Positions 44,788-52,584 of a stretch of 64,000 nucleotides of DNA are shown here, in pieces. The notes below the pieces were generated by a model. The model was not told the DNA's origin and did no database searches. It was given only the letters and a program-made list of their open reading frames with translations. Numbering within the stretch: position 1 is the stretch's first letter; the number at the start of each line of letters is the position of its first letter. The position numbers and the translations under genes are program-made. The stretch is from Nocardia ninae NBRC 108245 (GTDB taxonomy: Bacteria > Actinomycetota > Actinomycetes > Mycobacteriales > Mycobacteriaceae): positions 1 through 64,000 of the forward strand of contig NZ_BJXA01000052.1 of assembly GCF_007990755.1 (NCBI RefSeq), in the 5' to 3' direction.

Positions 44788-46116
44788 TTATCCGTTGCTG
44801 ACGACGTATTCATCGGCGATGCACAAGGTTTCGTCCAACAGCGCCATTCCTTCTCGGATCTCCGCTTCCTCGATGATCAGCGGCGGGCACACCAGGATGA
44901 TGTTCCAGTGGGTGAGCAAATACAAGCCCTTGCGGAAGGCCGCGGCGGTCAGCCTCGTCATCGGCTCGGCGGCAGCGGCATCCGGGTTGAACGGGACGAG
45001 CGGTTGTTTGCTCGCACGGTCGGTGACCAGTTCGATTCCCCAGAAGCAGCCGCTGCCGCGAATGTCCCCGATCGAAGGGTGCCGTTCGGCCAAGGCGCGC
45101 AGCTCTTTCTCGATGAGCGGGCCGAGCCGCTCCGCGCGTTCGACGAGCCGCTCCTTCTGGTAGACGCCCAGCACGGCGACGGCGGCCGCGCAGCCGACGG
45201 GATGGGCGCTGTGGGTCAACCCATACGGAAACACCGAGTCCTGCAACCAGCTCGACAGCCGGTCGCTCACGGCGGCGGCCGCCAGCGGTACGTAACCGGC
45301 GGTCAAACCCTTTGCGCAGGTGATGATGTCGGGCACGACGCCCCACCGGTCGCAGGCGAACCAGCTTCCGGTGCGGCCGAAGCCGGTCATCACCTCATCG
45401 AAGATCAGCAGGATCCCGTGCTCGGTGCACACGTCGCGGATCGCTTGCAGATAACCGTCGGGCGGGACGATCACGCCGTTGATCCCGGTGACCGGCTCGA
45501 GGATCACCGCTGCCACGTTCTCGGCCCCTTCGTACTGGAGCAGTTCCCTGAGGTGCGGTGCGCCCGAGCACACCGGGCAGGGCGTGGGATGGCCTGCGGG
45601 ACAACGATAGGTGTACGGGTCGAGCATGCGGACGACGCCGGGCATGCCGGGCTCCCCCACCCAACGGCGCGGCTCACCGGTCAGCGTGAGGGCGCCCGCC
45701 GTGCTGCCGTGGTACGAGCGGTAACGGGCGATGACCTTGCTCCGGCCGGTGTACGCGCGCGCCAGCCGGATCGCGGCCTCGTTCACCTCGGTTCCGCTGC
45801 ACGCGAAGAAGAACGAGTTGAGGTCACCCGGCGTGACCTCGGCGAGGCGGTCGGCCAGCTCGCCGACGATCTCGACATCCCACGGGCGGCCGAGCGTGGC
45901 CATGGTGGCCACCTGTTTCTGGACCGCCTCCTGGACCTCCGTGCGGCTGTGCCCCAAATTCGCGTTGACGAGCTGGGAGCCGAAGTCGAGGTAGGACCGT
46001 CCGGCGGCGTCGAAGAACCGGCACCCGTCGCCGCCGACGATCCGCGGCGGCGGGTCCCCGCCCTGCCTCGACCACGACTGGATGACCCGGCCTTTTGCTG
46101 TCGCGGAATCTCCCAT
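44788..46116 (-). CDS. Class III PLP-dependent aminotransferase with a Cys-rich insertion
   Basis: 442 residues from the ATG at 46116. Fold type I, class III: ACSGTEVNEAAIRLARAYTG, RYRSYHGSTAGAL, FDEVMTGFGRTG and the PLP lysine in ITCAKGLTAGYVPL. It resembles taurine- or omega-amino acid-pyruvate aminotransferases. An insertion around residues 175-190 carries CPAGHPTPCPVC, suggesting a metal site or structural loop. Likely role: making an amine from an aldehyde or ketone, perhaps the reductase product, to be acylated. Confidence 0.86.
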   Translation of the reverse strand: MGDSATAKGRVIQSWSRQGGDPPPRIVGGDGCRFFDAAGRSYLDFGSQLVNANLGHSRTEVQEAVQKQVATMATLGRPWDVEIVGELADRLAEVTPGDLNSFFFACSGTEVNEAAIRLARAYTGRSKVIARYRSYHGSTAGALTLTGEPRRWVGEPGMPGVVRMLDPYTYRCPAGHPTPCPVCSGAPHLRELLQYEGAENVAAVILEPVTGINGVIVPPDGYLQAIRDVCTEHGILLIFDEVMTGFGRTGSWFACDRWGVVPDIITCAKGLTAGYVPLAAAAVSDRLSSWLQDSVFPYGLTHSAHPVGCAAAVAVLGVYQKERLVERAERLGPLIEKELRALAERHPSIGDIRGSGCFWGIELVTDRASKQPLVPFNPDAAAAEPMTRLTAAAFRKGLYLLTHWNIILVCPPLIIEEAEIREGMALLDETLCIADEYVVSNG

Positions 46117-46162
46117 TGTGTTGCACACCTTTCGATTACGGCACTGCGGCGGTTTCCCGCTG

Positions 46163-46915
46163 TCAGCGAATAGCGACGCGACGCTGGCTGCCCGGATCGA
46201 ACGCGAAGGTCGCGATGATCGATAGGACGCAGGCCCAGCCGGCGAGCACGAGCAGGTTGGGGCCGATGCTCACCAATCCCCCGCGTTGCGCGAGCACCTG
46301 CTGCATGCCGTCCACCGCCCAGTACTGCGGGGTCAGCGGGGCGAGTGGGCGGTCCCAGGCGGGCATCAGCCGGACCGGCACGACAGCGCCGCCCACCGCG
46401 CCCATGCCGAGAACGACGAGCTGGCAAAGGTTTTGCATGGCGGACACGTTCCGGGTGAGCGAGATCAGTACCAGACCGAGGGCGATGGCGGCCCAGGCGA
46501 TGGTCAGGATGAGGACGGCCAGGGCGAGTAGTGAGCCGTTGATCGTCGCGCCGAAAAGCCACCAGCCGGTGAGGATCAACAGCGCCATCTGCGCCGAGGA
46601 GAGCACGAAATACGGGATGGCGAGTTGGATCGCCATCGTTGCCCTGGACAGGCCGCTGGCCTTGACCAGACTCCAAGCACCGGATGCGTGTTCGCGGTAG
46701 TGGGACGTGCCCATGAACATCATCACGTAGAAGCCGAACATCACCGTGAAGCCGGGGACGGTCTGGTTGGCCCCGGTGCCGCCGATGATGCCGGAGAAGG
46801 CATCGCTGAGCAGGGCCTGCATCAACAGTGGTGCGGCGAAGAGGAAGACGAACAGGGTGGGGTCCTGGCGCCAAGTAGCCAGTTCTTTACGGACGAAGGC
46901 CCAGGTGATCGTCAT
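46163..46915 (-). CDS. ABC-2 type transporter permease
   Basis: 250 residues with six hydrophobic segments. N-terminus MTITWAFVRKELATWRQDPT is the usual amphipathic start of ABC-2 permeases such as those exporting antibiotics. It overlaps the ATPase gene by 4 bases, and together they form an exporter. In this cluster it most likely exports the product and contributes to self-protection. Confidence 0.88.
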   Translation of the reverse strand: MTITWAFVRKELATWRQDPTLFVFLFAAPLLMQALLSDAFSGIIGGTGANQTVPGFTVMFGFYVMMFMGTSHYREHASGAWSLVKASGLSRATMAIQLAIPYFVLSSAQMALLILTGWWLFGATINGSLLALAVLILTIAWAAIALGLVLISLTRNVSAMQNLCQLVVLGMGAVGGAVVPVRLMPAWDRPLAPLTPQYWAVDGMQQVLAQRGGLVSIGPNLLVLAGWACVLSIIATFAFDPGSQRRVAIR

Positions 46916-47862
46916 CGCGCCGCCGTTCTCGGCCGCTGCTCGATGATCTGCAAGAAGGCGTTCTCCAGCGAAACAGGCACCGAGCGAACATCTTTGACGG
47001 GCAGATTGCTCTCGTCGAGCACTCGGACGAGGGTCGGCAGGATCTCCGGTTGTTGCGCCGCCACCCGGATTCGCCTGCCGTGCACCGTTATCGCGGTGTC
47101 GGGTAGCACGTCGTGCAACAGGGTCGTCACGGCCGCCGCCTGCTCGCTGATGATCTCGCAGTACGGGCTGGCGTATTCCGCCACAAAGCTTTTCACGTCG
47201 GTCGTGACGATGAGTGTGCCCTCATCGAGCACACCGATTCGGTCGCAGAGGATTTCGGCTTCCTCCAGGTGGTGGGTGGTGTAGAGGATCGTCGAGCCTT
47301 CGCCACGCAGTTCTCTGAGGACGTTGTGAATGGCTTGGCGGGAGTCGATGTCGACGCCGGTGCTCGGTTCGTCCAGGACCATCAGCGGGGGCGAATGCAC
47401 GATGCCCATGCCGATCGACAGCCGGCGGCGCTCGCCACCCGAGAGTTGCGCACCGCCCCGGTCCGCTATCCGGCTGAGGCCGAGCCGCTCCATCACCTCG
47501 GCGGCCCTGCGGTGCGCGGTGGGGCGGGGCATGCCGCGGACGATCGCGGCGAAACGCAGGTTCTGCCATACCGTCATCGCCAGATACACCGTGTTGTCTT
47601 GGGGGACATAGCCGATGCGTCTGCGTAGGCGGCGGCCGTGCCTGCGCACGTCGGTGCCGAATACCTCTACTCGTCCGGCGGTCGGTTTGACGAGGCCGCA
47701 GGTGATGTCGAGCGCGGTGGACTTTCCGGCGCCGTTGCGGCCCAACAGTCCGAAGATTTCGCCGCGGCCGACGGACAGGCTTACTCCGTCCAGGGCGACG
47801 ACCGAGCCGTAAGTCTTGCGCAGGTCGTCTACCAGGACAACCGGCTCGTCGGCTACGTCCAT
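46912..47862 (-). CDS. ABC transporter ATP-binding protein (DrrA-like)
   Basis: 316 residues from the ATG at 47862. Walker A GRNGAGKS, Q-loop GYVPQDN, signature LSGGERRRLS, Walker B LMVLDEPSTGVD and switch His in TTHHLEEAE. The C-terminal extension of about 90 residues is typical of antibiotic-export ATPases. It pairs with the permease at 46163. Its start overlaps the beta-lactamase-fold gene by 10 bases. Confidence 0.92.
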   Translation of the reverse strand: MDVADEPVVLVDDLRKTYGSVVALDGVSLSVGRGEIFGLLGRNGAGKSTALDITCGLVKPTAGRVEVFGTDVRRHGRRLRRRIGYVPQDNTVYLAMTVWQNLRFAAIVRGMPRPTAHRRAAEVMERLGLSRIADRGGAQLSGGERRRLSIGMGIVHSPPLMVLDEPSTGVDIDSRQAIHNVLRELRGEGSTILYTTHHLEEAEILCDRIGVLDEGTLIVTTDVKSFVAEYASPYCEIISEQAAAVTTLLHDVLPDTAITVHGRRIRVAAQQPEILPTLVRVLDESNLPVKDVRSVPVSLENAFLQIIEQRPRTAAR

Positions 47863-48998
47863 GGTGCGGCCTGGTGGCTCGCCACGATCGAGCGGACCTG
47901 ATCCCGGTAGTAGACCGCTCGTCCGTAGCAATGGGTCATCAGGACCGCCCCTACGCCGGAGGCAATGTTGAGGACGAACGAGCTAGCGGCACGGCCCAGC
48001 CATCCCACGGTGTTCGCCTGCGGCGCTGTCCAATTCGGATCACTGCTCGGCACATGGAGGCCGTAGGAGAAGCCGTAGCCCTTGCCCGGGATGTAGTCGG
48101 GGCCGCTACCTGCCAGCTGTCCGATCTGATCGATGAAAAGTTCCCCGGTGAGGGGACCCAGAGCAGGGATGAACAGTCGACCGTCGCGGTCGGGGGCGAT
48201 CGCGCACAGCAGCTTTGTGAAGTCGACGGCAGTGGAATAGGCGCCCGAACCGGCCGATAGCCACGCAGGTCTTTCTCGGTGTGTCACAAGGCCTTCGGGG
48301 GTCGAGGGTATTCCTGCGAATGGTTGGGCGGCGCGGTGCAGATCCGTCGGCCGGACATGAAAGCCGGTGTCGCGCAACCCGAGCGGGCGACAGACTCGGT
48401 GCTCGACGATCTCATCGAGCGGACGGTTGTCCACCAGTTCGAGAATGCGCCCGAGGACATCCATGGCAACGCCGTATTCCCACCTGGCCCCGGGATCGGC
48501 GGAAAGGGGCAGCGTCGCTATTTTCCGGACCACCTGGTCGAGGGTCGGTGTCTCGGTCCGGTGTTCGTACTTCTGCAACTGAGCTTGCTCGTAGTAGGGC
48601 ATGACGTTCGCTGAGGTGTGCCGACCGCCGCCGATGCCCGCGGTCTGCCGCATCAGGTCAGCGAGTATCAGCGGCCGCCGCGGCGGTCGCAGGGTGCCGG
48701 CTTCCTCGACCCGGATATCGGTGAAGCAGGGCAGCCACTCGGCGACCGGGTCCGTCAGCCGCAGGCGGTCTTCGGCCACCATCGTCAACGTCGCCAGCGC
48801 GGTCAGCACCTTCGTCATGGAGTAGATCCGGAAGATGGCGTCCTCGCGCATCGGTAGCCCGCTGTTCGGGTCGAGGTCTCCGACGGCCCGCAGGTCCACC
48901 AGCGACCCGCGGTCGGTCACCGCGACCACCGCGCCCGGTAGTCGGTGCGCAGCCACCTCGGCCGATACGGCGTCCAGCAGCTCCGTCATCATGTCCAT
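47853..48998 (-). CDS. Beta-lactamase-fold serine hydrolase or acyltransferase (class C/LovD-like)
   Basis: 381 residues from the ATG at 48998 (GGAGGG upstream); a TTG at 49058 overlapping panC is possible. The active-site serine is in FRIYSMTKVLTAL (SxxK). The second motif is WEYGVAMDVLG (Tyr with Val for Asn), and the third is NTVGWLGRAASS in the KTG position. This pattern is that of esterases/transesterases (LovD, EstB) rather than true beta-lactamases. No signal peptide. In the cluster it could transfer an acyl group, cyclise or cleave an amide, or detoxify the product. Confidence 0.78.
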   Translation of the reverse strand: MDMMTELLDAVSAEVAAHRLPGAVVAVTDRGSLVDLRAVGDLDPNSGLPMREDAIFRIYSMTKVLTALATLTMVAEDRLRLTDPVAEWLPCFTDIRVEEAGTLRPPRRPLILADLMRQTAGIGGGRHTSANVMPYYEQAQLQKYEHRTETPTLDQVVRKIATLPLSADPGARWEYGVAMDVLGRILELVDNRPLDEIVEHRVCRPLGLRDTGFHVRPTDLHRAAQPFAGIPSTPEGLVTHRERPAWLSAGSGAYSTAVDFTKLLCAIAPDRDGRLFIPALGPLTGELFIDQIGQLAGSGPDYIPGKGYGFSYGLHVPSSDPNWTAPQANTVGWLGRAASSFVLNIASGVGAVLMTHCYGRAVYYRDQVRSIVASHQAAPWT

Positions 48999-49054
48999 TC
49001 GTCGCCCTCCGCGCCCCATGTGCATCCGTACTTCAGCGCCGAGTACGCCGTCGG

Positions 49055-49897
49055 TCAAATCTCCGTGTTGTCGATCAGGCGGGTACTTCCGAGCCAGACG
49101 GCCGCGACTAGGCGGTTGCTTTTGGTGACGCCACGGACCGGGTCCAGGGTCTCCCCATCGACCAGCTCCAAGTATTCGACGCGGTCCATGCCCGCCTCGA
49201 TCAGTGCCCGCCGACCCTCGCCGAGCATCTCGGCGACCGAGCCCGGTTCCGCCCGCAACTTCTCGGTGAGCTCCGTCAAGATCCGGAACAGCGAGGCGGC
49301 CGTGCGCCGTTCGGCGGTACTGAGGTAAGCGTTCCTGGACGACAGGGCCAGCCCGTCCGGCTCTCGCACCGTGGGTACCGACCGCACCTCGATCGGCAAC
49401 CCCAGATCGCGAATAACCGCACGCATCACCACCAGCTGCTGAAAGTCCTTCTCCCCCAGGTACACCGCCGTCGGCGCGAGCAGAAGCAGGATCTTCGACA
49501 TCTCGGTGGTAACGCCGGCGAAGTGAGTCGGCCTACCAACCCCACACAACAGGGACGACAAGCGGGGCACCGCGACCGTCAGCCCAAAACCCGGCGGGAA
49601 CAACTCATCCGCCGCCGGCAGCCACGCAATATCCGCCTCCGCCTTCTCGCAGAGCGCCAGATCCCGGTCCTCATCCCGCGGATACGAATCGAAATCCTCA
49701 TCCGGCCCGAACTGCAACGGATTGACAAACACCGAAGCCACCACCACGCCATCACGCGCCCTGGCCGCCCGAACGAGCGCAAGATGCCCGTCATGCAGCG
49801 CCCCCATGGTGGGCACGTACCCGATGCTCTCCCCCCGACCACGGGGCTCCGCCAAGGCCTGCCGCACTTCCGCGACACTCCGAACAACGATCATCAC
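49055..49897 (-). CDS. panC: Pantoate-beta-alanine ligase homologue (PanC), cluster-associated
   Basis: 280 residues; GTG at 49897 (GAGGG 6 bases upstream) or ATG at 49894. Nucleotidyltransferase-fold ligase with YVPTMGALHDGHLALV (HIGH-like), VNPLQFGPDEDFDSYPR, GEKDFQQL (KMSKS-equivalent region with SSRNAYLS). It joins pantoate and beta-alanine through an acyl adenylate. All pantoate-site motifs I can recall look intact. Its place as first gene of the cluster's leftward operon suggests either a dedicated amide ligase for a pathway acid, or extra pantothenate supply. The housekeeping copy is expected elsewhere, near the folate genes. Confidence 0.85.
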   Translation of the reverse strand: MMIVVRSVAEVRQALAEPRGRGESIGYVPTMGALHDGHLALVRAARARDGVVVASVFVNPLQFGPDEDFDSYPRDEDRDLALCEKAEADIAWLPAADELFPPGFGLTVAVPRLSSLLCGVGRPTHFAGVTTEMSKILLLLAPTAVYLGEKDFQQLVVMRAVIRDLGLPIEVRSVPTVREPDGLALSSRNAYLSTAERRTAASLFRILTELTEKLRAEPGSVAEMLGEGRRALIEAGMDRVEYLELVDGETLDPVRGVTKSNRLVAAVWLGSTRLIDNTEI

Positions 49898-49964
49898 GTG
49901 ATTCCCTCAGCGATACGACGCACAGCCACCGCGGACGTGTGAAATCCCCCGCGCGCGCTGCACA

Positions 49965-49991
49965 CGGCGAATCTTAACAAGGAGTTCGCCG
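49965..49991. promoter_or_regulatory. Inverted repeat upstream of panC
   Basis: CGGCGAA (49965-49971) and TTCGCCG (49985-49991), 68 bases upstream of the panC start. Arms resemble those at 35060-35078 but the spacer is longer (13 versus 5 bases). Candidate regulatory site only. Confidence 0.3.
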
Positions 49992-50066
49992 TCCGTTCCC
50001 GAATCCGCCGTACTCCGAACAGGTTTCGCGTACCCGACCGTTGCTTAGTCTCGCTACCAGCCAGAC

Positions 50067-50390
50067 TCAGAGATGCTGATCGATGAACGCGATCAACTGC
50101 TCCTTGGTCCGTACGCCCGGCTTCTGCGCCACCCACACTCCCCGATCGAACAGCACCAGCGTCGGAAGCGCCCGAACCCCACACTTGGCCGCAGTATCAG
50201 CATGCTCATCAGCATTGATCCGACAGCCATCAACCTTGCCCCTATACCCCGCAACCACCTCCCCCAACACCGCCTGATACTCAGCCCACCCATCCCACGC
50301 CGCCCAAAACAAAACCAACACCGGCCGCTCAGATCTCTCGATCTCCCGCTCGAACGACGCGCCCGTAACATCCTTCAAAGTCCCCGACAT
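50067..50390 (-). CDS. Thioredoxin-fold protein lacking both active-site cysteines
   Basis: 107 residues from the ATG at 50390. Full thioredoxin topology: SGTLKDVTGASFEREI, RPVLVLFWAAW, VDGCRINADEHADTA, and the cis-proline loop VRALPTLVLFDRG. The active-site motif WCGPC is replaced by WDGWA: the cysteines expected at 33 and 36 are Asp and Ala. It cannot act as a dithiol reductase. It may be a structural or binding partner. It lies 169 bases upstream of panC on the same strand; membership of the phosphonate cluster is uncertain. Confidence 0.8.
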   Translation of the reverse strand: MSGTLKDVTGASFEREIERSERPVLVLFWAAWDGWAEYQAVLGEVVAGYRGKVDGCRINADEHADTAAKCGVRALPTLVLFDRGVWVAQKPGVRTKEQLIAFIDQHL

Positions 50391-50739
50391 GGGATCCCCC
50401 GCCCTCGGAATACGTTGCCCCACCGATGATCCCGGATTCTCCCGCCGCTTGTACGCCCATCGCCGGAACTGGTCGGAATATCGCCCTACAGTCCGTCGAT
50501 CGCGAGGCGACCATCGCGGGTGTTCGTGACGCCGCAGGAGGGGGCTTCCCATCGCACTCTGCCGGGCAAGGTAGAGGACATCTAAACCGCCGCGCGGAAC
50601 CGAGGCCACGCGCACAGGTAGCCGCCGATGCTCGACAGGCCGCAGCCGACTGGGTCGCAGTGAAGCTCGGTCTCTGACCTAGCGGTTCAGGACCTCCGGT
50701 CCCCTTCCGGGTGGGGGCTCCGCCACGTCCCGGCTAGAT
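50391..50739. other. Noncoding stretch between thioredoxin-like and small secreted protein genes
   Basis: 349 bases with no convincing gene on either strand. Codon-like signals are weak and no hairpin is strong enough to call. It probably contains the thioredoxin-like gene's promoter. Confidence 0.5.
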
Positions 50740-50988
50740 TTACTCCGGCTTCAGGCGGCTGAACTCACGATCCAAGCAGTGGGCCAAGGAATCGCCATGC
50801 TGTCCTGTCCTGGAAGAATCGTCTTCCAGGATCTCGACGCAGTACTTGATCTTCTCCATGTACTTCGCGTCAGCAGGGTCGGAGGGCACAGGGTCATCAT
50901 CGGGGTCGGCCAGGACCTGGCTCGTCGCAGCACCGAAAACCAGGGCCGCCGCGAGGGCGATCGCGGCAGGCAGGCGTTTCTCGAGCAC
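50740..50988 (-). CDS. Small secreted protein
   Basis: 82 residues. N-terminal signal peptide (MLEKRLPAAIALAAALVFG, cleavage probably after VLA), then an acidic mature part of about 55 residues with two cysteines (KYCVEIL and AHCLDRE) that could form a disulfide. Many actinomycetes encode such DUF732-like secreted peptides. Function unknown. It lies just outside the integrated element. Confidence 0.65.
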   Translation of the reverse strand: MLEKRLPAAIALAAALVFGAATSQVLADPDDDPVPSDPADAKYMEKIKYCVEILEDDSSRTGQHGDSLAHCLDREFSRLKPE

Positions 50989-51315
50989 TATCGAGTTCTC
51001 CCTTGCTCCGTCGACATCGACCGAGCAGGCCGATGGGTCATCCGACGGCCAACTTGCCGTGATCAGCAGCGGGCGTCGATACGTCTTCGTTGCCGGACAC
51101 GGTCTGGATGGGACGGCTGTGTCAGCGCTTCGGCAGTTTGGGGATGCCTAGGTGGCGGCCAAAGATGGCACCCGATCAGCTACTGGCTGGGTTTGGTGGT
51201 ACGGCCGCAGACACCCGCGCACTCGAGCGGTAGGTGTCGTGCGGCGAACGTTCTTTTCGCGCCGTGGATACAGTTTTGGACACAGTCCGGGCTGCAGGCA
51301 TGCGAAACGAAAGAT

Positions 51316-51343
51316 CCCCCGACCTTGTCGTGCAGGTCAGGGG
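51316..51343 (-). terminator. Terminator of the disrupted tRNA-Val gene
   Basis: Stem of about 10 bp (CCCCTGACCT pairing with AGGTCGGGGG, one G-T pair), followed on the minus strand by ATCTTTCGTTT. It begins 11 bases after the tRNA 3' end. It belongs to the original chromosomal tRNA transcription unit and supports the tRNA identification. Confidence 0.75.
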
Positions 51344-51353
51344 TTCTTGTATG

Positions 51354-51400
51354 TGGTCCCAGCTGGTTTCGAACCAGCGACCTTCCGCGTGTGAGGCGGG
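51354..51400 (-). other. 3' half of tRNA-Val(CAC): left attachment site of the element
   Basis: On the minus strand: anticodon loop CTCACAC (anticodon CAC), 3' anticodon stem, variable loop, a perfect T arm (GCTGGTTCGAAACCAGC) and the 3' acceptor strand TGGGACC plus A. No D arm or 5' acceptor strand lies to the right; unrelated sequence and then an integrase gene follow. This is the duplicated att core left by site-specific integration into a tRNA gene. The intact tRNA should sit at the far right junction, outside this window. Confidence 0.85.
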
Positions 51401-51462
51401 CACATACGCGCAGGTCAGAGCCCTGAAATGCGAATGCGCGCAACCCATGTGCGTTATCTCCG

Positions 51463-52584
51463 TCAGTGCTTCACGACGATCGTGCGCGGCAGCTGCACCG
51501 CGCTTCCCCGAGCCGCAAGCTCGCTCAGCTGGTTTGCGACCTCCTTGTCGCGGCCGTCGACCGCGTGCATGTACCGCAGCGCGGCGTTGGTCGAGGCATG
51601 CCCCAACCGCTTCTTGAGGTCCGCCAGAGTCGCGCCCGTGCTCGCTGCCAAGGTCTGGCCGGTATGGCGCAGGTCGTGGAAGGTCACGTGTACCCCAGCG
51701 CGTTTCCGGGCACGCACGAACGCTTGGTAGATAGCGTTTCCGCGCATCCGCTCCCCATCTTGGCCAACGAACAACCAGGTATCACCGGCCCATTTGTCGA
51801 GGTGTGCTTCCAAGTACGGTCGCAGGTGCGGTGGGATCGACACCGGCCGTTTACCCGCGTCGGTCTTGGGGTCCTTGTCGAAGGCTTCGTTGGATTCGAG
51901 CAGCTCTACCCGGTTACGACGCACCCGTACCTCGTTCGCCTTGAGATCCAGATCGATCACCGCCAGGCCGATCACCTCACCTCGCCGGAGTCCGCACCAG
52001 GCAGCCAGCAGCACGGCCGCCCGGTAGCGGGGGGTGATGTTGTCGACCAAGTCAACGACTTCCGATGGTGAGGCGATGGGACGTTCCTTCGCGCGGTCGG
52101 TGCCTGCACCTTTGATCTGGCACGGGTTCACCGCGATTGCCTGATCGTTCTTGGCGCAGTTCATGACCGTGCGCAAGAACCGATAGGACTGAGCGATCGA
52201 GGTACGGCCACCGGTGCCGGCCATCACCTTCGCATGCCAGGCACGCACCACCGGCGGCGTGATCGCGATGAGGGGCTTATCCAGTAGCTCGGCCATGTGC
52301 AGGCGCATATTCCGTTTGCACGTCTCCTCCCACCGGCGTCCGACATCAGGATTATCACGCAAGTAAGCCAGGGCGTAATCCTGGAACCGCTGCAAGCCGA
52401 GCTGCTCATCCAGCCACGTACCCCGACTGATGTCGGCCTCGACCTTGACCAGCCACCGATCCGCATCGGTCTTGTTGCGGAACGTATTCGGTGCGTTCTG
52501 CCGCTGCCCGTTCGGCCCGATGAACGACGCCTGATACCGGCCCGAGGCCAGCTTGCGCACACTGCCGAAACGTCGACGCCCCAT
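51463..52584 (-). CDS. int: Tyrosine site-specific integrase
   Basis: 373 residues. N-terminal AP2-like and core-binding parts (SGRYQASFIGPNGQRQ; RNMRLHMAELLDKP), then the catalytic domain with Arg in WCGLRRGEVIGL, HDLRHT (His-x-x-Arg), the second His in RLGHAS and nucleophile Tyr in AALRYMHA. It integrates and, with the excisionase, excises the element at the tRNA-Val att site 60 bases away. It is the last gene of the long minus-strand operon, coupled to the excisionase gene (TGATG). Confidence 0.95.
   Translation of the reverse strand: MGRRRFGSVRKLASGRYQASFIGPNGQRQNAPNTFRNKTDADRWLVKVEADISRGTWLDEQLGLQRFQDYALAYLRDNPDVGRRWEETCKRNMRLHMAELLDKPLIAITPPVVRAWHAKVMAGTGGRTSIAQSYRFLRTVMNCAKNDQAIAVNPCQIKGAGTDRAKERPIASPSEVVDLVDNITPRYRAAVLLAAWCGLRRGEVIGLAVIDLDLKANEVRVRRNRVELLESNEAFDKDPKTDAGKRPVSIPPHLRPYLEAHLDKWAGDTWLFVGQDGERMRGNAIYQAFVRARKRAGVHVTFHDLRHTGQTLAASTGATLADLKKRLGHASTNAALRYMHAVDGRDKEVANQLSELAARGSAVQLPRTIVVKH

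Larger units (their letters stand above)
30491..49897. other. Phosphonate biosynthetic gene cluster with thioester-template tailoring genes
   Basis: Defined by PepM (38822) and Ppd (39742), which together commit PEP to C-P natural products. Three transcription units: minus 30491-35034 (reductase, condensation domain, M20 hydrolase, methyltransferase); plus 35276-43149 (phosphonate core enzymes); minus 43131-49897 (carrier protein, ligase, aminotransferase, exporter, beta-lactamase-fold enzyme, PanC). No pathway regulator and no phosphonate-modifying resistance enzyme is recognisable. The thioredoxin-like gene at 50067 may or may not belong. Boundaries are inferred from operon ends and gene function. 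Confidence 0.85.

Noticed and set aside
30491-49897. Phosphinothricin/bialaphos cluster
   Set aside because: Only the early steps are shared. No CTP transferase, CPEP synthase, second mutase, P-methylase or multi-domain NRPS is present.
51354-51430. Complete tRNA-Val gene
   Set aside because: Sequence to the right of the anticodon stem has no D arm or 5' acceptor strand, so only the 3' half is present.
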